Notes: a model not told the origin generated them from the letters alone. A DNA stretch of 64,000 bases from Molossus alvarezi (GCA_037176705.1 CM073898.1:40117488-40181487), one strand, 5' to 3'; positions 53,090 through 64,000 are shown, counted from the first letter of the stretch. Translations and numbers: made by a program.

Positions 53090-53640
53090 CTTTTTACACC
53101 CCGTTATCTTCCCAGCTCTGTGCCTTTGTCCCTGCTGGTCCTCTTGAGACACATTTGCCTCCATCATCTTGCCTAAACACGGAGCATGGACCTAGCACCT
53201 TGCTTCTAGCTCTGGTACTAATGATCAGCCATGAAACACGGGCAAGCTGCTCACTCCTCTGAGTTGCATGCTATTCACTTTATTACTTTTATATTTGTCA
53301 TAAATGTTACAAATTGTATCAATTTTCTGATTGTTTCACAGTTAGCTCTTGAGTTACGAGAGACCTCGCATTTTAAGGAAAATGACCATTGCTAAACCAA
53401 CTTGTAAGTATCATAGCACTTTGTGAATATAGGGGATGTGACAAAGATTCAGCAAGTAGCTAATAATTTGATTGTATATAAAATACTTATTTTGTTTATT
53501 GTGTATTTGCCTTCATTATAATATAAGCTCCATAAGGCAGACCCTTTTGTAGGTTTTGTTCACTTTTGTATTTCTTTTCCTACCAGGGCATTTGCCACAT
53601 ATTGGGCAATCAATAAATATTGAATAAATAGAAGACTTAA
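53090..53640 (+). repeat. L2 LINE 3' end
   Basis: The 3' part is clear: 'ataatataagctccataagg', 'cagacccttttgtaggtttt', 'gttcacttttgtatttcttt', 'cagggcatttgccacatatt', 'gggcaatcaataaatattga'. The upstream part from about 53090 (Cys/Leu-rich 'tctgtgcctttgtccctgct') fits L2 more loosely. Confidence 0.7.
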
Positions 53641-53769
53641 TTTATTCCTTCATTCATTTGAGTCAGTTTAATTAAAAGGAAGGAATATTTAGACAGCCAA
53701 GGTAACCATGCACTGGTTTAATTATTTTGGTGATTCAGGAAAAGAAATATTTTAAAGCTTTTTGTTATT

Positions 53770-53890
53770 ATGGGTGGACCTGGAGGGTATTATGCTAAGT
53801 AAAATAAGTCAGACAGAGAGAGACAAATATCATATGATTCCACTTACAGGTGGAATCGAAACAAGAAAAAATAAATAACTCTATCACAAC
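53770..53890 (+). mobile_element. L1 ORF2 end fragment
   Basis: 'gggtggacctggagggtatt', 'atgctaagtaaaataagtca', 'gacagagagagacaaatatc', 'atatgattccacttacaggt' is the end of L1 ORF2 with the start of a 3' UTR, in sense. Only about 120 bp. Confidence 0.8.
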
Positions 53891-54360
53891 TATTTTTAAA
53901 AAACTCTGTGGGAAGCAAGCAGTTTTCCCAGTTACGCCTCTACAGTGAAAACTCAGAGGTGAACAAACAATCAGGCGAAAGTGAAAACCAGCCTCACAAG
54001 AGATGGCACCGAAACCTGATGAGAAAGCGAACCTCGGATGCACGCTAGTTGGAAGGGCAAGAGATGGCTGTATAATCGAAGGCTTTCAAAACTATGAACT
54101 CACTGAAGAGAGTGAAAATTCTCAAGATTTCATATTTAATCATATTTATGTATGCATTTTTCTCGTAGTTGAAGAGGAATGTAACTTCTTAGGAGTATGG
54201 ACCCCAAGGCACCGGCTGCAGCAGCGGCCCGGGCAGACCTGCCCCTGCAGCTTCCTTTCCTCAGCACCACGAGCCCCTCAGCGCTTTACCCTCACCACCA
54301 TCGAGGCTCGGCCCAGCACTGACAGTGATGATCGATGCCTCAGCATGTCCGGTTAAGACT
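53891..54360 (+). other. unrecognised open frame in a GC-richer patch
   Basis: A plus-strand frame at 54003-54356 starts with ATG in fair context (caagagATGG) and runs 117 codons. Its second half (54200-54350) is notably G+C- and CpG-rich, unlike the surroundings, and encodes a Pro/Arg/Cys/Ser-rich stretch with no domain that I recognise. Given the number of frames in 64 kb, an open frame of this length is expected a few times by chance. It could be a decayed processed gene copy. I see no intron-exon signals that convince me. Confidence 0.3.
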
Positions 54361-54875
54361 AGAGGACTCAGTCTTAACCCCAAAGTTGCTGCTGGCTTGT
54401 CAGCCAGCTGACAATAGGACATTTCTTAACATTTATGTCACCCAACTCTTTCAAAAGTTCAACTTCTTTCTTTATTGTCTGAGGTTCCTTTAACAGAACA
54501 CATATATGATTAGAGGTGACAATAATGATGTTGCATTATAGATAGATACTAAATATATTTCAGGTAAATTTAGATTGATGTTTCCTTTTTTTTTTTTTTT
54601 TGAAAGAATGTAAATAACACCTGGAGTCCAATAAAGGAGAAGAATGACCCTGGGAGGGAAAAGGAGGCAGCATGGCTCCTGTAGGTACAATGGACGCCAA
54701 AGGGGCTGAAACCAAGAACAAATGACTTCATAATGCAACCTTAGACCTTACACTAGCCACCTCTGTGCTAAGATAAAGAGAGAGATATACAAGATTGCTT
54801 TTGCTTCAAGGCTTTCACACCCCACAGATGTGGTCCTGAATGATGTTTCTGCATGTGTATTAGTGTGTACACAAG
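54361..54875. other. unassigned sequence
   Basis: A T-run of about 17 lies near 54585. No other feature is supported. Confidence 0.3.
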
Positions 54876-54918
54876 AGAGGGAGAGGGAGAGGGAGAGGGA
54901 GAGGGAGAGGGAGAGGGA

Positions 54919-54952
<34 letters not shown>
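54876..54952 (+). repeat. (GAGGGA)n/(GA)n microsatellite
   Basis: About eight GAGGGA-type hexamers turn into a pure GA run. It is a compound purine tract. The frames across it (EGEGEG, SLSLSL) are artefacts. Confidence 0.95.
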
Positions 54953-54954
<2 letters not shown>

Positions 54955-56059
54955 CATCAACCTATCAGGTTGGAGATACTCCCCAGTGTACCTTCAGTGA
55001 ATTCCTACTTATGTTTCAAATCCTGTATATCCCAGTTTGATATAATAACTTTTCTTTTTCTTTAGAATCTTAAGGTTCACACCTGGCAAGCCTGTTGTTC
55101 CTGAAGCTCTTGGAGATTCCCAATCTTCCTCAGCATGAACACTTAAGAGAATTATCCACATAAATAAGACTTGTTATTTCAAATACTATTTTTCAAATTG
55201 ATGAGTTTGTGTCATTTTTAAAAATGTTTTCCACTTTTCTAGTCTCTTAAATATAATATATGAAGCATATCCCAAGTCTTTTTTGATGATTAAATCATTT
55301 CAGTAAGCACCGTCATAGCAGTATAGGTTGTTGAGGGATACAGAATGGTTAGCCTCTGCAATAAATGGCTCTGGTCTGTGGTACATGCTTCTTTGTATCT
55401 GTTTTACAGATGCCCTTTCTTCCAATATTAGGCTATGATTTGTCATTGTGTCACCACTCTGAGTCACTGCAACTAGATACTTAAATGCCTTATGAGCTGA
55501 GATAAAAGACAAACTTTCTAAAAGTAAACATTGAAAAATAATCAATAAAATCTAATGAGAATCTGAAGATCTCTTCCTAGAATATAGTGCTGGGAATTTA
55601 ATGTGTAAATTGTGGAGCATGATGGATAAAGCATGATATAACTTAGATCTGAGATTATACTTGAGGTTGTAGCATGTCTAAGAAAATAAATAAATTTGGC
55701 ATTAGTCCAACAATATTTTGATCAAAGCAGTCTATTTAAATATGACAGGAAAAAAGCCCCAAGTTTTTACAAAGGTGTGATTATTTCAATACAATCCAGG
55801 CATGCTTTTTACTCTTACTCTTTTCAGAATATTTTGATTTGATAAAGGGGTGGCAATATCTAGAAACCATTTGGGAATGAGATAGGGGTAACCAAGTCAA
55901 TTCCATGGCTGTGCTCCTCCTAGGTAATATGATTCAACCAGAAAGAAATGGTGAACTTCAACAATACCAAGATTAGCACTCATGTGGATGTGGCAGGAGA
56001 AAAAGTTTGGCAAAGTCCAAGGGAAGGACCTGGTGCAAGAATTCTAATTAATTAATCAA
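54953..56059. other. unassigned AT-rich sequence
   Basis: I recognise no gene or repeat. The frame at 55300-55545 (minus) has no domain. Confidence 0.35.
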
Positions 56060-56210
56060 TCTAAATATTTATTTCAAACTGAATGTGAGTTGAGTACTCT
56101 TCTAGATGCTGTCAATATAGTGGGGAACAAACAAGACAAAATATCCCTCCCCTCATGGAACTTACAGTTGCATGGACAATACTTAAAGTAAGCTGGATAT
56201 GTCTCATCTG
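56060..56210 (+). repeat. CR1/L2-like old repeat
   Basis: 'gagttgagtactcttctaga', 'tgctgtcaatatagtgggga', 'acaaacaagacaaaatatcc', 'ctcccctcatggaacttaca' match a common old mammalian repeat (CACTGTTCTAGGTGCTGGGG, AACAAAACAGACAAAAATCC, CTCATGGAGCTTACA). Clear homology by eye; the name is not certain. Confidence 0.55.
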
Positions 56211-56242
56211 CAGGGAGAACCCTACTTAAGAACTGGAGGCAG

Positions 56243-56322
56243 GCCCTGGCCACTTTGGCTCAGTGGTTAGAGTGTTGGCTTGAGAACCAAAGGGTCACAA
56301 GTTTGATTCCTGGTCAAGGGCA
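56243..56322 (+). mobile_element. Ves head-only fragment
   Basis: GCCCTGGCCACTTTGGCTCA, A box and B box 'caagtttgattcctggtc' are present, ending at GGGCAC. The body is missing, as in the short copy at 24814, but there is no poly(A) tail, and an old repeat starts within about 15 bp. Tail loss or a breakpoint are both possible. Confidence 0.8.
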
Positions 56323-56334
56323 CCTCTCTTAGGG

Positions 56335-56600
56335 CAGTCACAACAAATTACCACAGATATGATGGCTTAAAGCAGCCTCAATATATTATCTCACAATTCT
56401 GTTGGCCAGAAATCTGAAAGCAAAGTGTTGGTAGAGCCATGGTCCCTGTGAAGATTGTAGGGGAGACCCCATTCTTGCCTCTTCCAGCTTCTGGTGGCTC
56501 TAAGCATTCCTTGACTTGTGGCAGTATAACTCTAATTTGTTTCTATCTTTAAATGCCTTCTCTTCATCTCCCTATGTTTCTCCTTTCATAGGAGCTACTA
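56335..56600 (-). repeat. old interspersed repeat, unassigned (LTR-like features)
   Basis: 'cacaacaaattaccacagat', 'atgatggcttaaagcagcct', 'tatctcacaattctgttggc', 'cttgcctcttccagcttctg', 'gtggctctaagcattccttg' fit a common mammalian interspersed repeat in which such text is the complement of an end with a polyadenylation signal. The family name is uncertain, and no viral gene is seen. Confidence 0.45.
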
Positions 56601-56609
56601 TGAAAAATG

Positions 56610-56785
56610 TGGCAATTTATATTTTATATAATTAAAATTAATAAAACTAAAAATTTATTTATTTAGTTACTCTAGCTACATTCAAGTGTTCAGTAGCCTC
56701 ACGTGGCTGGTGGCTCCTTTATTAGATGTATAATATTTCCATGATAGCAGAAATATCTATTGGATGACACTGTGCTAGAATGAGT
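56610..56785. mobile_element. old non-autonomous DNA-transposon relic, copy 2
   Basis: 'cctcacgtggctggtggctc' and 'aatatttccatgatagcaga' then 'aatatctattggatgacact' follow the CACATGTGGCTAGTGGCTAC, ACATTTCCATCATCGCAGAA, TCTATTGGACAGC order of an old short element. Copy 1 lies at 3288-3470. Confidence 0.5.
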
Positions 56786-57744
56786 CAGTTTCTTCTCTGA
56801 GTCAACTCCATTCATTTTCCATCCTGTGTTGTGCCACTGAAGATTAAAATTCGGGAGAAAGTTTCTCTGGCTGAACCTAAGTTATCAACTGTTATAAAGG
56901 CATCAACCATTGTAAAGAACACACCAATGGGGAGTGATACCCAGACTACACATACTATGAAAGACATAATGTCCCCAAAGAGAATTGCCGTTCTAATATT
57001 AGAAGAAGCAGGAGTGAAATCTTGGTGGACCAAGACGTAGAAATGTACATTACATATCCTGTCCTTGCATGTTCATATCTTCATGGTAATTTCAATGTGA
57101 GCATGAGGGTGGCACTGCCAGTTACTCTTCATTTATCAGTCAGCTAAATGGGACAGAAGGGAACCTCTTTAAAACATCTGTTCCCTAGACAAACATCTAG
57201 GCTGGGGTAGGCAGAGCTCTTTGATGCCATGCCAAAAATCCTGGCAGCTAAGGCAGACGCAGAAAGAGCCCTGAAACCATTTGCCTGGGTCTCTTTATGT
57301 CTGAATTATACTTTCCTGTGGGCCCAGTCTGGCAATAAAGAAAATGAATATTCTTATCGAGTTTGGGAAGGCTAGCACTGCTGGCTTCAAAGGGTCACTC
57401 GTTATTATGCAGCAGCCTTCAGCTTCAGCAGGGCAGGGGGAGGAAACAGCTTTTGTCAGTACATAGCACCACCAATACCTCCATTTTCACTACACAAACT
57501 GCCTTTGTCCAATATTTCTAGCTTGATTTATGATTGCAGATCTTATCTCACAGTTTGTGGTCTCATGATAATGTGCATGCAGGAAAAATATCTAAACCTT
57601 AAATTGGCTGGAGCATGAATTTTACTGTCAACCTGCCAAGAAGGAACTCAGCACTCTCTACTAAGGTATGGACAAACAACAAACAAATACAGGCACCAGA
57701 GGGCATTCACATAAGGGTTAAAAATGGAGATCAAGTTGGTAATT
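56786..57744. other. unassigned sequence with opposed open frames
   Basis: Between about 56812 and 57040 both strands are open (69 codons plus, 73 codons minus). The residues show no known family. I do not call a gene. Confidence 0.3.
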
Positions 57745-57870
57745 AAGAGTCCTGGACATTGGTTCTAACTCTAAGCTTCAGATCCCCCTTGTATAAAAGG
57801 AAAGAATTGGATTAAGTTATTATCTTCAGGATCTTCTGTCCCCTAAAATGCTCTCATTCTGATTGTGCTG
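57745..57870 (+). repeat. MIR3-type SINE relic
   Basis: 'gagtcctggacattggttct', 'cttgtataaaaggaaagaat', 'tggattaagttattatcttc', 'aggatcttctgtcccctaaa' and 'atgctctcattctga' give the MIR3 3' blocks in order. Confidence 0.6.
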
Positions 57871-60299
57871 AAACATGACCATTCTGTCTATCATCCTCGT
57901 TCAATCTCTTCTATCTGTTGGATTCATAGCACTGGGCCACTATGATGATACTTTCTGATGCATTAACTTGCATTTTGTTTGCTGTATTTTTTCTTCCCCT
58001 CTCCAATAAGGAATTCAAGCCCTTAGTATTTCCTTGCCTTTGGAACTTTTTTTTTCCAGGGCTAAAACTAGAAACAGTTTGAAGTCAAGAGCTCTGTTTA
58101 TATTTGTCTAGGCATAAACTAATTAAAAGGATTATTCTAGATATCTCCAAAGAGATTTAAAAAAAAAAATTAGTACTATAAAGAAGCAAAAGAGAGAAGA
58201 GAAAGTTTTCCTAGATTGGGAAAAATGAGAGAGGAGTTCATACCCAGTTCCTACATTTTTAAAGATGAAAGTATGACTTATTATAACATATATAAGAGAA
58301 CTGGAAATTTAGGAAGCACTATTCCTATACTTGAAAAATATCCCTATGCTTCCTATTCCTAGGCACAGAAGCAAGGGAGTTAGAGAAATTGAGGGACCCA
58401 TATGGGCTCAGACAAAGTATGTGAAGTGGTACCATGGTGGTGACCCAAATAGAACGAGTGCCCGGTACAGCACCATGCCTCAAGGAGCCCGACCATCCAC
58501 TTCAGAGCAAGTTAATCACATTAAACGTCTTCCATCCTGAAACAGACAGGGATTCTTTGGCTGAAGCAGATACATATTCCACATAGGAGTTTGCTTTTGC
58601 TACCAGCAGGTCTGCCTGCATCACCATAAAAGGGTTTACAAAGTCTTTGGCCCACTGACAGAATCCCACATAACACTCTATCAGAACAAAGAACACGCTT
58701 TACAGCAGAGGAAGTTGGTAGTAGGTACATCACTCTAAGGTCCTACCACAGATCTCACCAACCGGAGGCTGCTAGCCTGACACAGTAATAAAATGACCTG
58801 TTTATGGCACAGCAGAGATACCCACTTAAAGATCCAACTCTGTGAAAATGGGGTGCCATTCTCCAGGATTCATTATACACTCTAAATTCATTATACACTC
58901 ATGTGATGCCATGCCCCCAGTAGGTGGAATATGTTGGTCCAGGGACAATACAAAGGACCAATGGGGACACTTTTGCTTCCCTTCCTACAAATCTGTTCAC
59001 TATTAGCTTAGAATAAGTGTTAAATTTTAAAATATGGCTGCTACCTGGGCACTTCAGGATCTATATTAGGTCAAAGGACCTGCAGGCCAGAAAGTCACTA
59101 CCCTGGCAGAGCTCATTGACCCTGATCATTAGAGAGGATAAGGCTGTTGTTATGTGAGGGGAAGGGAAGGATATATTTGACACTCAGGCAATACATTTAG
59201 CACTCGTCCAGTTTTGATAGACAAGTGTAACAGTTAAATAGACAAGTGTAACAGCTACAGACTCAGAAGAATTTGGTGACCAAAAACTCAGATCCTTCAG
59301 AAATGCGATTCTGGGTCACATCAGCAGGGGTGCCATTGAGACCGGCAGAGGTTCCAGTTGAAAGTGAGGAGAAGATTGGATGGATAATAGAGTAAGGAGA
59401 TGATCAATATTATATGTGATTTTCAAATAAGCTATAGTTGCAGAGTCTGTATTTATCTCACTAACGTTCCTATTCTCAATTTCCAGAGGAAAAGAGGTGG
59501 CCCAACATCCTGGCGTAGCTGTTCCCAGATGATCAGGAAGGAGATCTGACAGAACAGAGTGAACTGTAGTAGTGGGCACTGTACTGCGTCTGTGGACTCT
59601 CCCTTCGGTAATACAGGCCATTTTCCTCTTTGCTGAACAGTGGGCACTCTCCTAGCCCTGAGTAGTCAGCCCTGTCCAGGAATTTCCCTCGGCTAAATGT
59701 TATATCCACTTCCCTAGAAGAGTCTGCATGTCTGGTCAGTGGAGGGTGCTTGGAAGAATCCTGAAAACCTATTCTATCTTCTGAGTTCCCAGTGGATTCA
59801 GCTTCTGTTGTGAATGTATCATAGCTCAATTTCCCTCTCTGCCCAATCCTGCTTCCTTCCCTTCCCCTGTGTGTGTTTCAATTCCGAGACCATTCTCTAA
59901 CAGTATTTCTGCACACAATTCTAGGTCCAACCTTATGTAGAGAAATCATTGTTCCCTCATTAGAAATGACTTAGCATTTGATCTATATCTCTTTCAGGCT
60001 CATCCATCCATTCAGTATTTATGGAAAAGCACTAACTGCCAGGAGTTGTGATAAGCCTTGGTGACTACTCCTCCCCACATAGGTGTTATCATCTCTGTCC
60101 TCTTATGCTAAGTACCTCTGGTCTAATCTATTTGAAAGGTTTTCCATATGTTTTGGCTAGCATCAGTTTCGGTCAGTTCCTCAAGGACAGAAACTATATC
60201 ATCAAATTTGCATAATTTCCGGAATCATAAGGAAAGAGATCAAAAAGCAAAGGAAATAAGCAAGTGTCGTATAAACCACTGTTTGCTAGATGGTTTAAA
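57871..60299. other. unassigned sequence with two short tandem duplications
   Basis: I recognise no gene. Two exact direct duplications stand out. ATTCATTATACACTC occurs at 58868 and 58886 (period 18). ATAGACAAGTGTAACAG occurs at 59217 and 59238 (period 21). The frames at 59316-59829 (minus) and 58331-58540 (plus) are short and overlapping, and I cannot link them to a family. The stretch 58330-59850 looks like decayed coding or retroelement-internal sequence, but no motif confirms that. Confidence 0.35.
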
Positions 60300-60410
60300 G
60301 CTTATCAGTTGATCCACTAAAAAGTATGCTGTGCTATTTACTTCTTTTCCTTTATACATGGAAAAACTAAGGCACAGAGTGAGAAATAACGTGCCAGAGA
60401 CCCCCTTGCT
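60300..60410 (+). repeat. MIR SINE core fragment
   Basis: 'ttcctttatacatggaaaaa', 'ctaaggcacagagtgagaaa' and 'taacgtgccagagacc' are the MIR core (ACAGATGAGGAAACTGAGGC, ACAGAGAGGTTAAGTAACTTG). Short and diverged. Confidence 0.55.
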
Positions 60411-61139
60411 CCAAAAAAAAAGGAGAAGTCAAGTTTTGGATCCACACTAAGATAAGCATGTGGCCTGGCCCTCCTGGGAAGCTGTACAGTAGAAAAACTT
60501 TACTTTCTAACATTTTCATTATCTTATATTTATTTTTGTTATTTTGACTTGGCTCCATTACATCCATTGTGGTGACTGCCTTTATTATGATTGCTATCTT
60601 GCTCAATGTTACCAAAGACCCATAAAGAGCCTCTTCTTCATTATATATGCCCCAAAGGTAAATCCACACACACACAAAAATGAGCTTTAACAAGCAATGC
60701 TCACCCTGACAAATAGTACTCTCTTCTTGTTACCAAGAAAGATAGACTTGAGTTGAGCAAATCTAAATAGGATGTTAAAATGGGATGTTTCGGATTTCCT
60801 GCTCTGGGGAACTGCTCAAGGTGCATTTTGGAAATGTGCCTTCATTATGGAAAGTGGCAGCCAGTCATGCTGACAAAGGTCCTCTGGCTTTCACTCTCCT
60901 GACACATGCCAATGTCTGAAATCAGGACTTCCACACTCTGTTGGCTCAGGGCTCTCCATGTCTAATGTTCCCCACAAGAAATTAGTACAGTCAAAACTGT
61001 GGTTTTGCTGGCTGTTTTTAAGAAAGCACCAAATAAAATATTTTAGTTAAATAAGACAAACCAAGGGCAGATCTTTTTTCCCCCGATATGTAAATGAAGC
61101 AAAAAAGTAAGAGCTGTAAGGAAAATCAAAACTAACTGC
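60411..61139. other. unassigned sequence
   Basis: I see no supported feature. The minus frame at 60367-60693 has no domain. Confidence 0.3.
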
Positions 61140-61262
61140 CTACTTGGCATATGTTATATATTTTTTATCTTCCCGGCAACCGTAAAACCCATTTTAAAAG
61201 TGAAGAATCGGAGGTTTCAAAAGGTTACTTTTTGTGTGTCCCTTGCTATGCCACACAACTAG
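61140..61262 (+). repeat. MIR SINE core fragment
   Basis: 'cttcccggcaaccgtaaaac', 'ccattttaaaagtgaagaat', 'cggaggtttcaaaaggttac' and 'tgctatgccacacaactagt' keep the MIRb order (CACAACAACCCT, CCATTTTACAGATGAGGAAAC, CACACAGCTAGT). Confidence 0.6.
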
Positions 61263-61640
61263 TGTGATTATTACAATAGGCTTTTCACAATCTTTGCGAT
61301 CTAAAACTCAGGAAAATAGAAGTCTGAAAGGACTTTCTGGACTGAGGAGAAGGACATCAGAGAGGTATTCAGGGCAGCATTTTCCAGGGAGCCCATCATG
61401 CTAGATGTCATGTTAGTGGGTGTCACACACAGGCACAAGAGGTGAGTTTGGACTTTATCAGGATTTTTGGGGCTTTAAATGCTAATGTTACAGTGATTCT
61501 TCAAGAGAGTGATGGTATGTAGAATTTCAAAATTTTTATAACTTTGGATCATAAAGCATCTCAAAGGCTCAGTTATAACAGTTCTCACTTTGAGAACTTC
61601 TGTACTGAGCTGCCAAAAATTTCATGAAAAAGTACACAGA
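61263..61640. other. unassigned sequence
   Basis: I see no supported feature here. Confidence 0.3.
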
Positions 61641-61790
61641 GCCCTGGCCAGTGAGGCTCAGTGGTTAGAATGTCATCCTGCACACCTAAGGGTCGTGAGT
61701 TTGATTCTGGTCAAGTGCATGTACTTGGGTTGCAGGTACAATCCCTGGCCCCAGTCCTATCCGGGGCACATGTGGGAGGTAACAAATTGA

Positions 61791-61841
<51 letters not shown>

Positions 61842-61917
61842 TCCTTCTATGCCTCCCTTCCACTTTCTCTAAAAATCAATGGAAAAAATATCCTTGGGTG
61901 AGGATTAACAACAAAAA
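61641..61917 (+). mobile_element. full-length Ves SINE
   Basis: GCCCTGGCCAGTGAGGCTCA head, A box 'cagtggttagaatgtc', B box 'gagtttgattctggtc', 'gtacttgggttgcaggtaca' and 'ggcacatgtgggaggtaaca' in the body, a (TC)n run of about 40 bp at 61795-61835, and the tail 'atatccttgggtgaggatta' plus an A-rich end. At about 277 bp it is the longest complete Ves here. The TC run has expanded. Confidence 0.9.
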
Positions 61918-62099
61918 TTGTACATGAAGAAAATATTTTACATGCAAGTTTCGGGTAAGAGGCAAACATTGTTTTCTTTAAAACAAAAAATGTTTTTTTC
62001 CTACTTTTATTGATTTTTTAATAAAATCAATTACTTTTAAGAACTCTAATAATTTAAAAGTTTACAAATATTCTAGTTCTCTCTTTTCTAGATCCCCTG

Positions 62100-62410
62100 A
62101 AGCTAGGTGCAATTGTGGAACTTACTTTGACCAGTGGTGTGGAGACATGGGTATGGTGTGCCATTCGAGGCGGAAGCTTTCTAAATCTATATGGGCTTTG
62201 TCATGCTCTCTTTCCCTCTGTCATGACGACCATGCACCAGGTCAGAGCTTCTCTGTTGGGATGGTGTTCTGAACTGAGGAAAACGGAGCAGAACTCCAGC
62301 TAGCACTGGATGGATAGTGTGAGTAGATAGTTGGATAGATAGATAATTAGATAGATAGATGCATAGATAGATATGATTTGTTCTAAGTTGAAATTTAGTC
62401 TATCCTGACT
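62100..62410 (+). repeat. old interspersed repeat, unassigned
   Basis: 'cccctgaagctaggtgcaat', 'tgtggaacttactttgacca', 'gccattcgaggcggaagctt', 'tgctctctttccctctgtca', 'tgacgaccatgcaccaggtc' and, at the end, 'gtctatcctgactaatat' match a common old mammalian repeat pattern (CCCCTGAGGCTAGGTGTGGC to CCTATCCTGACTAATAC). A GATA-type tract interrupts it at 62326-62372. The name is not assigned. Confidence 0.5.
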
Positions 62411-64000
62411 AATATAATGACTTAGGCAGCATGGTGTGGTGTGTAAAACATCATACAGAAAATAAGAAATCATAGTGTCAACTTCTCATTTGTTACTTGC
62501 CAGCATGATAAATAGTTGTGAAATTCATTCAACCTCTTCAGCGTCTCTGTTTGGGAAAATAATAAGTGCCTTACTGGCAGAATTACTCTCAGGATCAAAT
62601 AAAAATATTCAAGGGTGTGATTTGTAAGCTACAAAGTACATTACACACATGAAAGGTATTCTTTTTTAAGTTTTAGATATAATGAAAAAAATCTATAAAC
62701 AACAATTAATGGCATATTGCATTAATATTCTTGTGGTTTCTATCAATTTTACTACTTGTAGCCAGAAAACATAATTTACACCCTTATTTGGTTTACTTAT
62801 ATTCTATTTATCTCAAAACTTAATAAGAATCAATCACATTATTTTGTTACCTTCAATGATAATGTATCATTTATATATTCTAATCTTATCTAACTATGTA
62901 TTAAATTATAAAGGAACAAATGATTATTAAAAATACTTATATGGTGCAAATACATCTTTATCATTTTTCTGAGTTGAACTGATTTTCCTGATTACTTTAC
63001 AATAATAGCAAGTCAATTTCCCCTAATAGCTGCATTCACTAAGAAATAAATTACTTATCCAGGTTAGAGACAAGGACTGGTAGGAGGTGGGAAATTTATG
63101 GCCTCGATTCTCCTGGATAGCCACAATACTAATCTAGTCCACAATTTATTGAAATGGAACGAGGAGTGGTCTCTATTAATAAAGACCTATATTTCTACTG
63201 CGAGTGCTTTACTGTCAGAAGGAACCCAATGCCATGTTCCCTTCAAGACTGGCTCCTCTGTGCTCTCTCCATCACTTTTCTAGCCCAATGATGATGGAGG
63301 GTCTGAAAACCAAGCATGATGGAGAGTTGTTAGAGGAATTGAACATTTTAGCCTGGGGTGGGGGTGGAGAAAGACTTAGGGAGGTCTCACTGTTGGAGGA
63401 CAGAATAAAAACCAATAAATGAAGATGAGAGATGGTAGTTAACAAACTGAATAGAGAAACACATTCAACTAGAACTTGCTGAAGTGGCATGGGCTGTGCT
63501 TTCCCTTGATTCCCTAGATACTGCTCTTTCTTGGCTCTGTCCCACTGCTTGAGGTGATACTACTCAAAGTGATGTCTGCCATGAGCTAAGAGCTTGCACT
63601 AAACTGAGTCCCAAGCTGCTTCCTTCATAAAGAAAGACTTGCTACTTAAAGTTTTTCCTTTATCACGCAAAATGTCAGCTGAACAAAACTGTGTTTCGTG
63701 ACCTAGAATATTTACATTTTGGTGAGAGCTCTCTGTCTTGTAGAAATCCTAAAACCTACCCACAACCTCAGGTATGCAGTCTTCAAAGACTTTTTATCCT
63801 TCTCTTACAAGTAAAGTAATTATATACATGCAGGATATTATGAACAGCTCTAATTTTAAACATTCTATGTCCTTTTCCACAAGTATAATCACAAAGTGTC
63901 AAAAGAAGAAAACTGATTTTTTGTTGAAAATACTGTATAAATGAGGTATCTTTTTGTTGTCTCACTAAAGAATATTAGAAAAGCATGTTATAATGCTATA
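62411..64000. other. unassigned AT-rich sequence
   Basis: I see no supported gene or repeat in the last 1.6 kb. The frames at 63098-63422 (plus) and 63272-63490 (minus) have no domain. A G-rich patch lies near 63355. Confidence 0.35.

Noticed and set aside
54748..55065. open frames with SLSLSL or EGEGEG runs
   Set aside because: They only translate the GAGGGA/GA microsatellite.
58330..59850. possible endogenous retrovirus internal region
   Set aside because: No reverse transcriptase, integrase or protease motif could be found on either strand, so it is reported only as unexplained sequence.
1..64000. bat Helitron (HeliBat) copies, expected in vesper bats
   Set aside because: I looked for the typical TC start and CTAG end with a short hairpin and found no convincing copy.
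1..64000. a bacterial-type operon, ribosome binding sites or terminators
   Set aside because: SINEs, LINEs, microsatellites and poly(A) tails show the sequence is mammalian. Short frames on both strands are random.

Overview
This window looks like non-coding, repeat-dense DNA from a bat, with no protein-coding host gene that I can support. The diagnostic signal is a set of sixteen Ves-type SINEs. These are tRNA-derived elements with a GCCCTGGCCGGTTTGGCTC-like head, an RNA polymerase III B box near GGTTC-ATTCC, a TC/GA-rich body, and a tail reading ATCCTCACCTGAGGA on the reverse strand. Ves is a chiropteran SINE of the Yangochiroptera (vesper bats and relatives). A SPIN-like hAT element (20889-21080), mariner-type elements (18501, 39198, 43746) and a recent L1 lineage fit the same source. 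The DNA is AT-rich and low in CpG. The longest open frames (about 140 codons) are no longer than chance allows, apart from recognisable L1 pieces. The window is therefore either intergenic or the interior of a very long intron.

Layout. 1-9990: mostly unassigned sequence with old MIR3/MIR and DNA-transposon relics, a 176-bp L1 3' end with a 10-bp target duplication (2572-2767), and a GC-richer segment with a 35-bp tandem duplication (8330-8900) that runs into an old L1-like stretch. 9990-18500: two Ves elements nested in tandem (13268-13766), a MIR and an L1 3' end. 18500-21100: an internally deleted mariner with a transposase C-terminus, a GGAA microsatellite, a MER5A and the SPIN element. 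22900-25230: an antisense old L1 interrupted by a Ves, a second Ves, and an L1 3' end interrupted by a tRNA-only Ves. 25760-28780: L2, MIR, MER5 and L1 fragments.

31873-36916 is the largest structured object. It is a minus-strand L1 with a long 5' UTR holding three degenerate units of about 210 bp, followed by ORF1 and the endonuclease part of ORF2. It ends abruptly at a 31-bp Ves head. 37170-45900: MIRs, MER5A, MER20 with a perfect 8-bp duplication, two DNA-transposon MITEs and a Ves. 46405-49776: an L1 with a 5' inversion, a Ves, and a younger 1.36-kb 5'-truncated L1 with a 16-bp duplication. 50133-64000: more Ves, L2, MIR and unassigned old repeats, several microsatellites, and long stretches where I recognise nothing.

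No genes work together here. The only functional logic is that of transposons: L1 supplied the machinery that mobilised Ves, and the insertions can be ordered from nesting. MIR and L2 are oldest, then MER5A/MER20 and old L1, then mariner and SPIN, then Ves and the recent L1. I find no convincing new biological system. The most unusual items are the SPIN copy, the repeated L1 5' UTR, the Ves/L1 breakpoint and the tRNA-only Ves copies. All repeat family names come from recalled consensus features and were not checked by database search.
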